Positions 1 through 5,703 of a stretch of DNA of 5,703 nucleotides are shown one piece after another. Every line of letters begins with the position of its first letter. Positions within the stretch are counted from its first letter, which is position 1. A program made the position numbers and the translations under genes. Location of the stretch: contig DUGU01000044.1 of NCBI GenBank assembly GCA_013331215.1, forward strand, positions 1 through 5,703. Direction: 5' to 3'. The notes beneath the pieces are model-generated. The model was given only the letters and a program-made list of their open reading frames with translations, ran no database searches and was not told where the DNA came from. Origin of the DNA: Methanoregulaceae archaeon (GTDB taxonomy: Archaea; Halobacteriota; Methanomicrobia; Methanomicrobiales; Methanospirillaceae).

Positions 1-479
1 GGGACGGCAACAACGTCTGCAACTCCCTGATCCTCGCGGCGGGCCTGACTGGCATGGAGGTCCGCGTGGCCGCGCCGTCGCAGTACACTCCGGATCCATC
101 GGTCGTGGCGCGGGGGCGTGCCGAGGGCGGGCGGATCGTCTGCGCGTCCACGCCCGATGAGGCGGTGGCGGGCGCCGACGTAATCTTCACAGACACCTGG
201 GTCTCAATGGGGGCCGAGGCCGAGGAGGCTGCGCGGCGGCAGTCGTTCGCCGGGTACCGGGTCGACGATCGGCTCGTCGGGCTCGCGGCCGACGGCGCGG
301 TCGTGCTGCACTGCCTGCCGGCCCACCGCGGCGACGAGATCACGGACGCCGTCCTTGACGGGCCGAGATCGGCGGTCTGGGACGAGGCCGAGAACCGGCT
401 CCATGTGCAGAAGGCCGTGCTCGAATCCCTCCTCTCGCCATTCGACGAGCGCTCGTTCCAGCAGATGCTGCTCGGCTGA
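1..479 (+). CDS. argF: Ornithine carbamoyltransferase, C-terminal part (5' end outside window)
   Basis: Transfers the carbamoyl group from carbamoyl phosphate to L-ornithine to give citrulline, in cytoplasmic arginine synthesis. The open frame enters from the left edge (first full codon at base 3) and gives 158 residues, about half of the usual 300-310. It begins with DGNNVCNSL, the conserved DGNN segment that opens the ornithine-binding domain. It continues with TDTWVSMG (bases 189-212), the SMG loop that closes over ornithine, and HCLPAHRG (bases 309-332), whose Cys contacts the substrate. DEAENRLHVQKAVL near the C-terminus is also typical. An internal ATG at base 54 is not the start, because the homology runs through it without a break. 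The gene stops 6 bp before the convergent glycosyltransferase gene. No key residue is missing in the visible part. Aspartate carbamoyltransferase is unlikely because of the SMG and HCLP motifs. Confidence 0.96.
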   Translation, partial: DGNNVCNSLILAAGLTGMEVRVAAPSQYTPDPSVVARGRAEGGRIVCASTPDEAVAGADVIFTDTWVSMGAEAEEAARRQSFAGYRVDDRLVGLAADGAVVLHCLPAHRGDEITDAVLDGPRSAVWDEAENRLHVQKAVLESLLSPFDERSFQQMLLG

Positions 480-485
480 GACCCA

Positions 486-1547
486 TCAGGGCGCGGGGCG
501 GCCGGGCAGTCGGCCGAGCCCGTCCCGGACGCCGCGGAGGAGCGCGCCCGCCGACGGCCGGCTCAGGTACCGGACCAGGTAGACCCCAAGCAGGAACCAG
601 AGGCGGAAGCCGAAGAACCAGGCGAAGAACCGCGCCCGCTCGCTCGCAGTCGCATACCGCCGCACGAACCAGAGCCGGTTCCGAGTCAGGTAGTAGAGCT
701 TGGTCGGGGACCGCTTCGACGAGGCCGAGACCTTGTGCCAGAGCCGGGCCGTTGGGACATACACGGCCGTATACCCGGCGCGGCGACCTCGCAGGATCAG
801 GTCGTTCTCCTCGAAGTACGCGAAGTACGCCGGATCGAGGAGGCCGATATCCCTGAGCATTGCCGAGCGAGCGAGCAGGCACGACCCCTCGACCCAGTCG
901 ACCTCGCGCTCGAGATCATGCTGGCCCAGGTCGACCTCGTTCTGCCCGATGTGCCGAGTCTGGCCGTGGACCAGGTCGAGTGAGCCGCCCGCGAAGTTGA
1001 TCACGTCGCGCCGGCCATCGTGGTCGTAGTAGTAGGTCTTGGGGCCGAAGAACCCGGCCGCAGGGTGGCGCGCGGCGGCCCCGACGAACTCCGCGAGCAG
1101 AGCCGGGTCGACCACCGTATCGTTGTTCAGGAAGAGGCAAAACTCGGGGCACCGCGCCGCGAGCGCGAAGCGAGTCCCCTGGTTGTTCGCCTCGGCAAAG
1201 CCGAGGTTCCTGTCGTTCTCGATCACGACTACCGAGCGATCCGCGACGGGCGGGCCTCCCGCGGCCCGTGCCACGGCGTCCCGGGCGGCGAGCCGTTCGA
1301 AGCAGACCGGTTTGGAGCCCGGGTCGTACTCGAAGAGCGGGGACTCGACCGGGAGGGTGCCGGCGCAGTAGGCCTCGATCTTCTCGATCGAGCCGTCTGC
1401 CGAGCCGTTGTCGACGCAGACCACGAACCAGGCGCTGTGCCCGCACCGGAGCAGGGACTCGAGGCACTCGACCGTGTCGCGCCAGCCGTTCCAGTTGACG
1501 AGGACGATCCCGATCGCGGGCTCCTCCGGCGCTACCTCTCCGGTCAT
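486..1547 (-). CDS. Family 2 glycosyltransferase (WbbL/rhamnosyltransferase-like, COG1216 type)
   Basis: Probably transfers a sugar from a nucleotide-sugar to a surface glycan or lipid-linked acceptor at the inner face of the membrane; donor and acceptor cannot be read from the sequence. The 353-residue protein has an N-terminal GT-A domain: VNWNGW (17-22), VDNGSADGS (45-53), RNLGFAEANNQG (113-124), the metal-binding DXD equivalent in FLNNDT (139-144), WVEGS (218-222) and the catalytic-base region FEEND (245-249). YLTRNRLWF (286-294) is typical of the WbbL group. A hydrophobic stretch at about 307-328 may anchor it to the membrane. About 50 residues between the second and third motifs form an insertion seen in part of this group. 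The frame stays open upstream to base 1661, but that would add 38 residues lacking family resemblance and overlap the divergent flavodoxin gene, so ATG 1547 is preferred. It has no clear ribosome binding site. The gene sits alone, not in a glycan cluster. Confidence 0.9.
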   Translation of the reverse strand: MTGEVAPEEPAIGIVLVNWNGWRDTVECLESLLRCGHSAWFVVCVDNGSADGSIEKIEAYCAGTLPVESPLFEYDPGSKPVCFERLAARDAVARAAGGPPVADRSVVVIENDRNLGFAEANNQGTRFALAARCPEFCLFLNNDTVVDPALLAEFVGAAARHPAAGFFGPKTYYYDHDGRRDVINFAGGSLDLVHGQTRHIGQNEVDLGQHDLEREVDWVEGSCLLARSAMLRDIGLLDPAYFAYFEENDLILRGRRAGYTAVYVPTARLWHKVSASSKRSPTKLYYLTRNRLWFVRRYATASERARFFAWFFGFRLWFLLGVYLVRYLSRPSAGALLRGVRDGLGRLPGRPAP

Positions 1548-1586
1548 CTTCTTAGCGTTTCGCGCCGATGGTTCATGTACCTGTCT

Positions 1587-1592
1587 GGTGAT
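1587..1592 (+). promoter_or_regulatory. Ribosome binding site GGTGAT that fixes the flavodoxin start
   Basis: GGTGAT matches the methanogen anti-Shine-Dalgarno end of 16S rRNA and lies 4 bases before ATG 1597. It overlaps two other in-frame candidate starts (GTG 1588, ATG 1591), which favours 1597 as the true start. Confidence 0.55.
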
Positions 1593-1596
1593 GCGG

Positions 1597-2073
1597 ATGC
1601 GGGCCGTGATCGTATACAAATCGCTCCACCACGGAAATACGAAGCGGGTCGCCGGGGCCATGGCCGACGCATGCGGCGCGGACCTGGTCCGGCTGGGCGA
1701 GCGGAAGACGCCCGACCTGCGGGCGTACGACCTGGTCGGACTCGGGTCGGGGATCTACCACTCGCGCCACCACCCGGACCTTGTCGCCTTTACGGCGAAG
1801 GCGCGCTTTGCGGATGACGCCCGGGCCTTCCTCTTCTCAACCGCAGGTGTCCCCTCTCTTGCCGGCCTCTGGCACCGGCCGCTCCGGGCCGCGCTGGAAG
1901 GAAGGAGGATCCCGATAACGGGCGAGCTCTGCCTTCCAGGCTACGACACGTACGCGATCTTCGGGCTCATCGGAGGAATCAACCGAGGGCGTCCCGGGGA
2001 CCGGGAGCTGGAGCGTGCCCGGGAGTTCGCGCGCTCGCTGGTACAGGGTCAGGGCGCGGGTGCGCTGTCGTAG
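1597..2073 (+). CDS. Flavodoxin family protein (FMN-binding)
   Basis: A small cytoplasmic electron carrier or flavodoxin-fold oxidoreductase of 158 residues, expected to bind FMN; its redox partner is unknown. The N-terminus MRAVIVYKS is the first beta strand, followed by the phosphate-binding loop SLHHGNT (9-15). GLGSGIYHSRHHPDL (48-62) corresponds to the loop that stacks on the flavin ring, and FLFSTAG (79-84) to the second ring-contact loop. GELCLPGYDTY (109-119) and GLIGGINRGRP (123-133) are signatures of the subgroup annotated simply as flavodoxin in methanogens and anaerobic bacteria. The frame is open from base 1408, but the region before 1597 is antisense to the divergent glycosyltransferase gene and does not look like flavodoxin. 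The gene's last 25 bases overlap the end of the convergent DUF4013 gene. It lacks extra domains, so it is not a full flavodiiron protein. Confidence 0.9.
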   Translation: MRAVIVYKSLHHGNTKRVAGAMADACGADLVRLGERKTPDLRAYDLVGLGSGIYHSRHHPDLVAFTAKARFADDARAFLFSTAGVPSLAGLWHRPLRAALEGRRIPITGELCLPGYDTYAIFGLIGGINRGRPGDRELERAREFARSLVQGQGAGALS

Positions 2074-2816
2074 ACGAGGGAGAGATACCGGGCCGCGAAG
2101 ATCAGGATAGCCGGGCCGATCACGATCCCCGCCACCCAACCGATCACGGGAAGCCCGGAGAAGATTCCGACCGCCACGTACGCGATGCCGAGCACTATCC
2201 AGAGGACGAACAGGGCGACGATATAGTTGACCCAGCCGATCCGCCCGATGTGCTCGAGGATCGCGGAGACGTTGAACGCCTCCCGGATCCCGTCGCGGCG
2301 GGCGCAGCGGACCAGAGCGAGGGACGAGATCATTCCGACCACGACCCAGACGATCAGGGCGAGCAGGACGCCGAAACCGAGGGTCGCGAGGGCCGATAAG
2401 AGGGCTGCCATGTCCTGCGATTGGCCGCTCGCCAGGATCCCGGTGACGCCGAGCCCTCCGAAGATCAGGAGCACGGCGAGCACGGGGAGCAGGTAAGCGA
2501 CCGAGACCACGAGGAGCCGGACCCCTGCGAGGGCGAGCCCGACCGGATCGTCGAGGTCGGGCGGCGTGCGCGGGTGGCGGTAAACGCGGTAGGCGTAGCC
2601 GTTCAACACGAGCGCCGCTACGAGCGAGACGGCCACCAGGATCGCGATGGCGGCGAAGCGAAGCACGCGGTCGAAGGGGATCACGAGCGGCAGGGCCGGG
2701 AGGGAGGAGGTAGCGAGGGCGTACAGAATAACGAGCGCGGCACCGCGCCGGAGGTCCCCGGTGAGTGCGGCCCGCGTGAACTCGACCGAATCCGTGAGCA
2801 GCCCGCCGTAGTCCAT
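2049..2816 (-). CDS. DUF4013 multi-pass membrane protein
   Basis: An integral membrane protein of 255 residues, function unknown. About six hydrophobic segments can be seen at residues 25-47, 53-75, 100-122, 140-166, 195-220 and 223-245, with no signal peptide. NGYAYRVYR (72-80), PPDLDD (85-90) and LLVVSVAYLLP (101-111) follow the DUF4013 pattern: a short polar loop with a P-P-D/E-hydrophobic-D-D element between helices. GRIGWVNYIVALFVL (191-205) is also typical of the family, which is abundant in methanogens and halophilic archaea. ATG 2816 is preceded on the minus strand by AGGAG with 8 bases of spacing, so the start is well supported. Its end overlaps the convergent flavodoxin gene by 25 bp. 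No catalytic motif is visible, and a transport or sensing role would be speculation. Confidence 0.85.
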   Translation of the reverse strand: MDYGGLLTDSVEFTRAALTGDLRRGAALVILYALATSSLPALPLVIPFDRVLRFAAIAILVAVSLVAALVLNGYAYRVYRHPRTPPDLDDPVGLALAGVRLLVVSVAYLLPVLAVLLIFGGLGVTGILASGQSQDMAALLSALATLGFGVLLALIVWVVVGMISSLALVRCARRDGIREAFNVSAILEHIGRIGWVNYIVALFVLWIVLGIAYVAVGIFSGLPVIGWVAGIVIGPAILIFAARYLSLVYDSAPAP

Positions 2817-2824
2817 CGGTCCGT

Positions 2825-2829
2825 CTCCT
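2825..2829 (-). promoter_or_regulatory. Ribosome binding site AGGAG of the DUF4013 gene
   Basis: On the minus strand AGGAG lies 8 bases upstream of ATG 2816. It is partly inside the 3' arm of the inverted repeat at 2827-2840, so base pairing of the leader could mask it. Confidence 0.6.
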
Positions 2830-2840
2830 GACGTATCAGG
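2827..2840. repeat. Inverted repeat CCTGA-N4-TCAGG in the DUF4013 leader
   Basis: Two perfect 5-base arms are separated by four bases. On the minus strand the loop reads TACG. The element covers both the ribosome binding site and the expected transcription start of the DUF4013 gene. It could be a repressor site or a small RNA hairpin. A 5-base palindrome can arise by chance, so the function is uncertain. Confidence 0.4.
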
Positions 2841-2856
2841 TATATTCGGAGCGCCG

Positions 2857-2864
2857 ATTTATAG
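2857..2864 (-). promoter_or_regulatory. TATA box, probable promoter of the DUF4013 gene
   Basis: CTATAAAT on the minus strand resembles the archaeal TATA consensus and stands out in an otherwise GC-rich region. Transcription would be expected to start about 25 bases downstream, near base 2834, leaving a leader of roughly 18 bases that still includes the AGGAG ribosome binding site. A second AT-rich run on the same strand (GAATATACC, around 2839-2847) is too close to the start codon to be a better fit. Confidence 0.5.
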
Positions 2865-2865
2865 A
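2858..2865 (+). promoter_or_regulatory. Possible TATA box for the FMN-binding split-barrel gene
   Basis: TTTATAGA on the plus strand is the same AT-rich block used in the other direction by the DUF4013 gene. It would give a start near 2885 and a leader of about 65 bases. AGATATGG (2893-2900) is a weaker alternative closer to the gene. Which is used cannot be decided from sequence. Confidence 0.3.
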
Positions 2866-2951
2866 TACCCGTGGCCCGCTTCGGATGAAAAGAGATATGG
2901 CCTGCGAAAACCATGAGAGGACCACGCCGAAGGGCGCGGAGACGAGAGACG

Positions 2952-3356
2952 ATGGCAATCATAACCGACGAAATGCGGGCGGTCTTCGAGAAGATCAAGG
3001 TCTTCTCGGTCGGGACTGCGGCTGAGGACGGTACCCCGAACGTGGCCCCGATCGCGTCCGTCAAGTTCACGGACGGCGACGAGGTCTGGCTCGGGGACAA
3101 TTACATGAAGAAGACGCTCGCGAACGTTCGGGCGAACCCGAGGATGGCGATCTATGCCTGGGACCCCGACTCGAAGAAATGTTTCCAGGTCAAAGGCCGC
3201 GTAGAGGTCCGGACCGAGGGGGCCGAGTACGAGCAGATGAAGGCCATGCTGAAGGCGAAGAACGAGGCCTATCCGGCCAAGTCTCTCCTGATCCTCAGGG
3301 TCGATGAGGTCTACTCCTGCGCTCCCGGACCGGGCGCGGGCGACCGGCTCTCCTGA
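2952..3356 (+). CDS. Pyridoxamine 5'-phosphate oxidase-like FMN-binding split-barrel protein
   Basis: A 134-residue single-domain protein of the split beta-barrel family, expected to bind FMN as a cytoplasmic dimer. Substrate unknown; most small members like this are not true PdxH enzymes. The visible pattern is a short N-terminal helix (MRAVFEKIKVF), then the first barrel strands FSVGTAAEDGTPNVAPIASVKF (split here as FSVGTAAEDG, 18-27, and TPNVAPIASV, 28-37), WLGDNYMKKTLANVRANPR (46-64) with the conserved loop and N-x-NPR turn, the strand MAIYAW, and FQVKGRVEV (78-86). The end YSCAPGPGAG (121-130) is common in archaeal and anaerobe homologues. ATG 2952 is preferred over ATG 2913: the extra 13 residues are Arg-rich and have no family match, and GGAG at 2938-2941 suits 2952. 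At 134 residues it is too short for PdxH (about 200). It ends 13 bp from the convergent purH. Confidence 0.85.
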   Translation: MAIITDEMRAVFEKIKVFSVGTAAEDGTPNVAPIASVKFTDGDEVWLGDNYMKKTLANVRANPRMAIYAWDPDSKKCFQVKGRVEVRTEGAEYEQMKAMLKAKNEAYPAKSLLILRVDEVYSCAPGPGAGDRLS

Positions 3357-3369
3357 CCCCCTCTTCTCT

Positions 3370-4854
3370 TCAGTGCCGGAAGTGCCGGACGCCCGTGAAG
3401 ACCATCGCGATCCCGAGCCGGTCGGCCGCCTCGATCACCTCGCCGTCACGGATGGAGCCGCCGGGCTGGACCAGCGCGGTCGCCCCGGCCGCCGCAGCGA
3501 CCTCGAGCGTGTCCGGGAACGGCAGGAACGCGTCCGAGGCGACGGCCGACCCCGCGAGCGGCTGCCGGGCTTTCTCGACCGCGATTCGCGCCGCGTCCAC
3601 GCGGTTCGGCTGGCCGCCCCCGATCCCGAGGGCCTGATGGGCGTTCGCAAAGACGATCGCGTTCGACTTGGTGTAGGCCGCTACCTTCAGGCCGAAGCGA
3701 AGCGCGTCCTCCTCGTCCGGCGTCGGCGCGCGTTTCGTGACCACGCGCCACTCCTCCGCGTATGCCAGCGTACGCTGGACGAGGAGGCCGCCGTCGATCG
3801 AACGGACCTCGTCCCCGGCCGCCGGTGGCCCGGTCCGGACCACGCGGAGGTTCGTGCGGGGCGCGAGATGCGCGAGCGCTTCGTCCGAGAAGTCCGGGGC
3901 CGCGAGCACCTCTACAAAGGTCGAGGCGACCTCGGATGCAACCGCGCCGTCGACCGGGCGGTTCAGCGCGACCACGCCACCATAGGCCGAGACCGGGTCG
4001 ACCTCGCGCGCCGTGACATACGCCTCGACCGGTGTTGCGCCGATCGCCGCACCGCACGGGTTGTTGTGCTTGACCACGACGGCCGCACACTCGCCGAACT
4101 CCCGGACGAGGCGGACGGCCGCGTCCAGGTCGAGGTAGTTGTTGTAACTCATCTCGCGCCCCTGAAGGGGCACGGCACCCGCGATCCCGGTGTCGCCGTA
4201 GACCGCAGCCGGCTGGTGGGGGTTCTCGCCGTATCTGAGGGGACGGCCGTTCGTCCACTGCCGGGTGTACACGGCGGGAAAGCCGCTGTCGAGCGCATGG
4301 AGGTGATTGCTGATGGCCGCGTCGTACGCGGTCGTCCGGGCGAAGGCGGCCCGCGCGAGGGCGAGGCGTTCGTCGTCCGTGAAGCCGCCGCGCCCGAGTG
4401 CCGCGAGGATCAGCGGGTACTGAGACGGGTCGACCGCGACGGCGACATCGCGGAAGTTCTTGGCGGCCGCCCGGATCATGGCGGGGCCTCCGATGTCGAT
4501 GAACTCGACGAGATCGGCGAGGGGCAGGCCGCGTTCGCGCATCGTCTCGAACGGGTAGAGGTTCGCGATGAGGAGGTCGATCGGTTCGATCCCGTGCTCG
4601 ACCATGACCGCGTCGTCGATCCCTCGCCGACCAAGGAGCCCGCCGTGAATGCGGGGGTGGAGGGTCTTAACCCGGCCGCCCATCATCTCGGGCGAGCCGG
4701 TGTAGGCCGAGACCTCGGTGAAGGGGATGCCTGCGGCTGCGAGCGCGGCCCCGGTGCCGCCGGAGGAGAGGAGGCGGAACCCGTGCCCGACGAGGGCTCG
4801 TGCGAGCTCCACGAGGCCGGTCTTGTCCCAGACCGAGAGAAGCGCAGAGGACAT
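3370..4854 (-). CDS. purH: Bifunctional AICAR formyltransferase / IMP cyclohydrolase
   Basis: Performs the last two steps of purine synthesis: formylation of AICAR with 10-formyl-tetrahydrofolate, then ring closure to IMP. The 494-residue protein is complete and carries both domains. The N-terminal MGS-like cyclohydrolase domain has SSGGTG (30-35), GGRVKTLHP (59-67), IANLYPFE (96-103) and FIDIGGPAMIRAAAKN (118-133), where Asp120 and Lys132 match the catalytic Asp and Lys of known PurH. The transformylase domain has RYGENPHQ (207-214), SYNNYLDLDAA (236-246), VKHNNPCGAA (261-270) with the catalytic Lys262-His263 pair, and YTKSNAIV (394-401). It ends in the standard FTGVRHFRH. The start MSSALLSVWDKTG aligns with the normal PurH N-terminus, so ATG 4854 is right. 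No good ribosome binding site precedes it; the weak CTAATA around 4880 (minus strand) would give a nearly leaderless transcript. No frameshift or missing motif is seen. The gene stands alone, not in a pur operon. Confidence 0.97.
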   Translation of the reverse strand: MSSALLSVWDKTGLVELARALVGHGFRLLSSGGTGAALAAAGIPFTEVSAYTGSPEMMGGRVKTLHPRIHGGLLGRRGIDDAVMVEHGIEPIDLLIANLYPFETMRERGLPLADLVEFIDIGGPAMIRAAAKNFRDVAVAVDPSQYPLILAALGRGGFTDDERLALARAAFARTTAYDAAISNHLHALDSGFPAVYTRQWTNGRPLRYGENPHQPAAVYGDTGIAGAVPLQGREMSYNNYLDLDAAVRLVREFGECAAVVVKHNNPCGAAIGATPVEAYVTAREVDPVSAYGGVVALNRPVDGAVASEVASTFVEVLAAPDFSDEALAHLAPRTNLRVVRTGPPAAGDEVRSIDGGLLVQRTLAYAEEWRVVTKRAPTPDEEDALRFGLKVAAYTKSNAIVFANAHQALGIGGGQPNRVDAARIAVEKARQPLAGSAVASDAFLPFPDTLEVAAAAGATALVQPGGSIRDGEVIEAADRLGIAMVFTGVRHFRH

Positions 4855-4947
4855 GGTGCAGCTGTTTGGCCCTCGTCGGTATTAGGATGATCGACCCCGC
4901 CCATGCACGACCGGGCGCCGATCGGAAAAAAACAGGACTTCCGGCCT

Positions 4948-4974
4948 CTGATTCGTTATCAGCGGACGCTCCGC
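4948..4974. repeat. Two abutting inverted repeats upstream of the grpE promoter
   Basis: CTGAT-N5-ATCAG (4948-4962) and GCGGA-N3-TCCGC (4962-4974) are both perfect 5-base-arm palindromes and share base 4962. They lie between purH and grpE, about 30 bp upstream of the grpE TATA box, in a position suitable for an activator or repressor. They do not match the bacterial CIRCE element. Chance is possible for each on its own; their adjacency is what makes them worth listing. Confidence 0.35.
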
Positions 4975-5003
4975 CGCAATGGAAAGGATACTCATAGACA
5001 ATG

Positions 5004-5011
5004 AATATATA
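5004..5011 (+). promoter_or_regulatory. TATA box of the grpE-dnaK operon
   Basis: AATATATA is a strong archaeal TATA box within an AT-rich island (about 4976-5032) in otherwise GC-rich sequence. The transcription start is expected near 5034, only about 10 bases before ATG 5044. No Shine-Dalgarno match precedes grpE, so the message is probably nearly leaderless. A direct repeat ACTACA (5014-5019 and 5022-5027) sits between the TATA box and the expected start. Confidence 0.6.
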
Positions 5012-5043
5012 GAACTACAATACTACATAATTCCGGACCACGT

Positions 5044-5703
<660 letters not shown>

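Noticed and set aside
1548..1661. N-terminal extension of the glycosyltransferase by 38 residues from ATG 1661.
   Set aside because: It would overlap the flavodoxin coding region, and GT2 proteins normally begin just before the VNWNGW strand.
1020..1817. A 265-codon plus-strand frame antisense to the glycosyltransferase and overlapping the flavodoxin start.
   Set aside because: Shadow of two real genes, low-complexity composition, no ribosome binding site and no family pattern.
2913..2951. Start of the split-barrel protein at ATG 2913.
   Set aside because: It adds an Arg-rich 13-residue stretch with no homology. ATG 2952 has a GGAG site and matches the usual N-terminus.
2885..3025. Small plus-strand ORF of about 46 codons starting at ATG 2885.
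   Set aside because: It runs out of frame into the split-barrel gene, has no ribosome binding site, and its second half is only a shifted reading of that gene.
3357..3369. Pyrimidine-rich run between the split-barrel gene and purH as a terminator.
   Set aside because: It is mixed C and T, without a clean T run or hairpin, so termination there is not supported by sequence alone.
3304..4890. A 528-codon open frame on the plus strand covering all of purH.
   Set aside because: It is exactly antisense to a clearly conserved gene. GC-rich codon use commonly keeps such a frame open. The translation is Arg/Gly/Asp-rich with no recognisable motif.
4925..4932. Run of A residues (T run on the minus strand) between purH and grpE as an archaeal terminator.
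   Set aside because: No minus-strand gene ends here, since it lies upstream of purH and upstream of grpE.
4855..5043. Bacterial CIRCE element or other known heat-shock operator upstream of grpE.
   Set aside because: The TTAGCACTC-N9-GAGTGCTAA pattern is absent; the palindromes present have different sequences.

Overview
The window looks like chromosomal DNA of a GC-rich methanogenic archaeon, most likely order Methanomicrobiales (a Methanoculleus-like genome would fit). The evidence is high GC coding sequence interrupted by short AT-rich, TATA-box-like promoter islands, GGTGAT/GGAG-type ribosome binding sites, a DUF4013 membrane protein of the kind common in methanogens, and a bacterial-type grpE-dnaK pair as found in mesophilic Euryarchaeota. 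The lineage is inferred from gene content and protein style; no database was searched.

Eight genes fill the window. From left to right: the C-terminal half of argF (ornithine carbamoyltransferase, +); a family 2 glycosyltransferase (-); a small flavodoxin-like protein (+); a six-helix DUF4013 membrane protein (-); a small FMN-binding split-barrel (pyridoxamine phosphate oxidase-like) protein (+); purH (bifunctional AICAR transformylase/IMP cyclohydrolase, -); grpE (+); and the first 50 codons of dnaK (+). No rRNA, tRNA, CRISPR array, insertion sequence or phage gene was seen. No stretch longer than about 190 bp lacks a gene.

The layout is striking. From argF to grpE the strand flips at every gene, so each of the middle genes is probably its own transcript. 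The three convergent junctions are very tight (6 bp gap, 25 bp overlap, 13 bp gap). The three divergent junctions (49, 135 and 189 bp) hold the control sequences. Only grpE and dnaK form an obvious operon.

The genes are mostly housekeeping: arginine synthesis, purine synthesis, protein folding and glycan assembly, plus two small flavoproteins on either side of a membrane protein of unknown role. I found no convincing new multi-gene system. The points most worth checking are: the full-length folate-type PurH in a presumed methanogen; the promoter region of grpE with two abutting inverted repeats, a short direct repeat and a 22-codon ORF that overlaps the grpE start as ATGA; and the palindrome overlapping the ribosome binding site of the DUF4013 gene.
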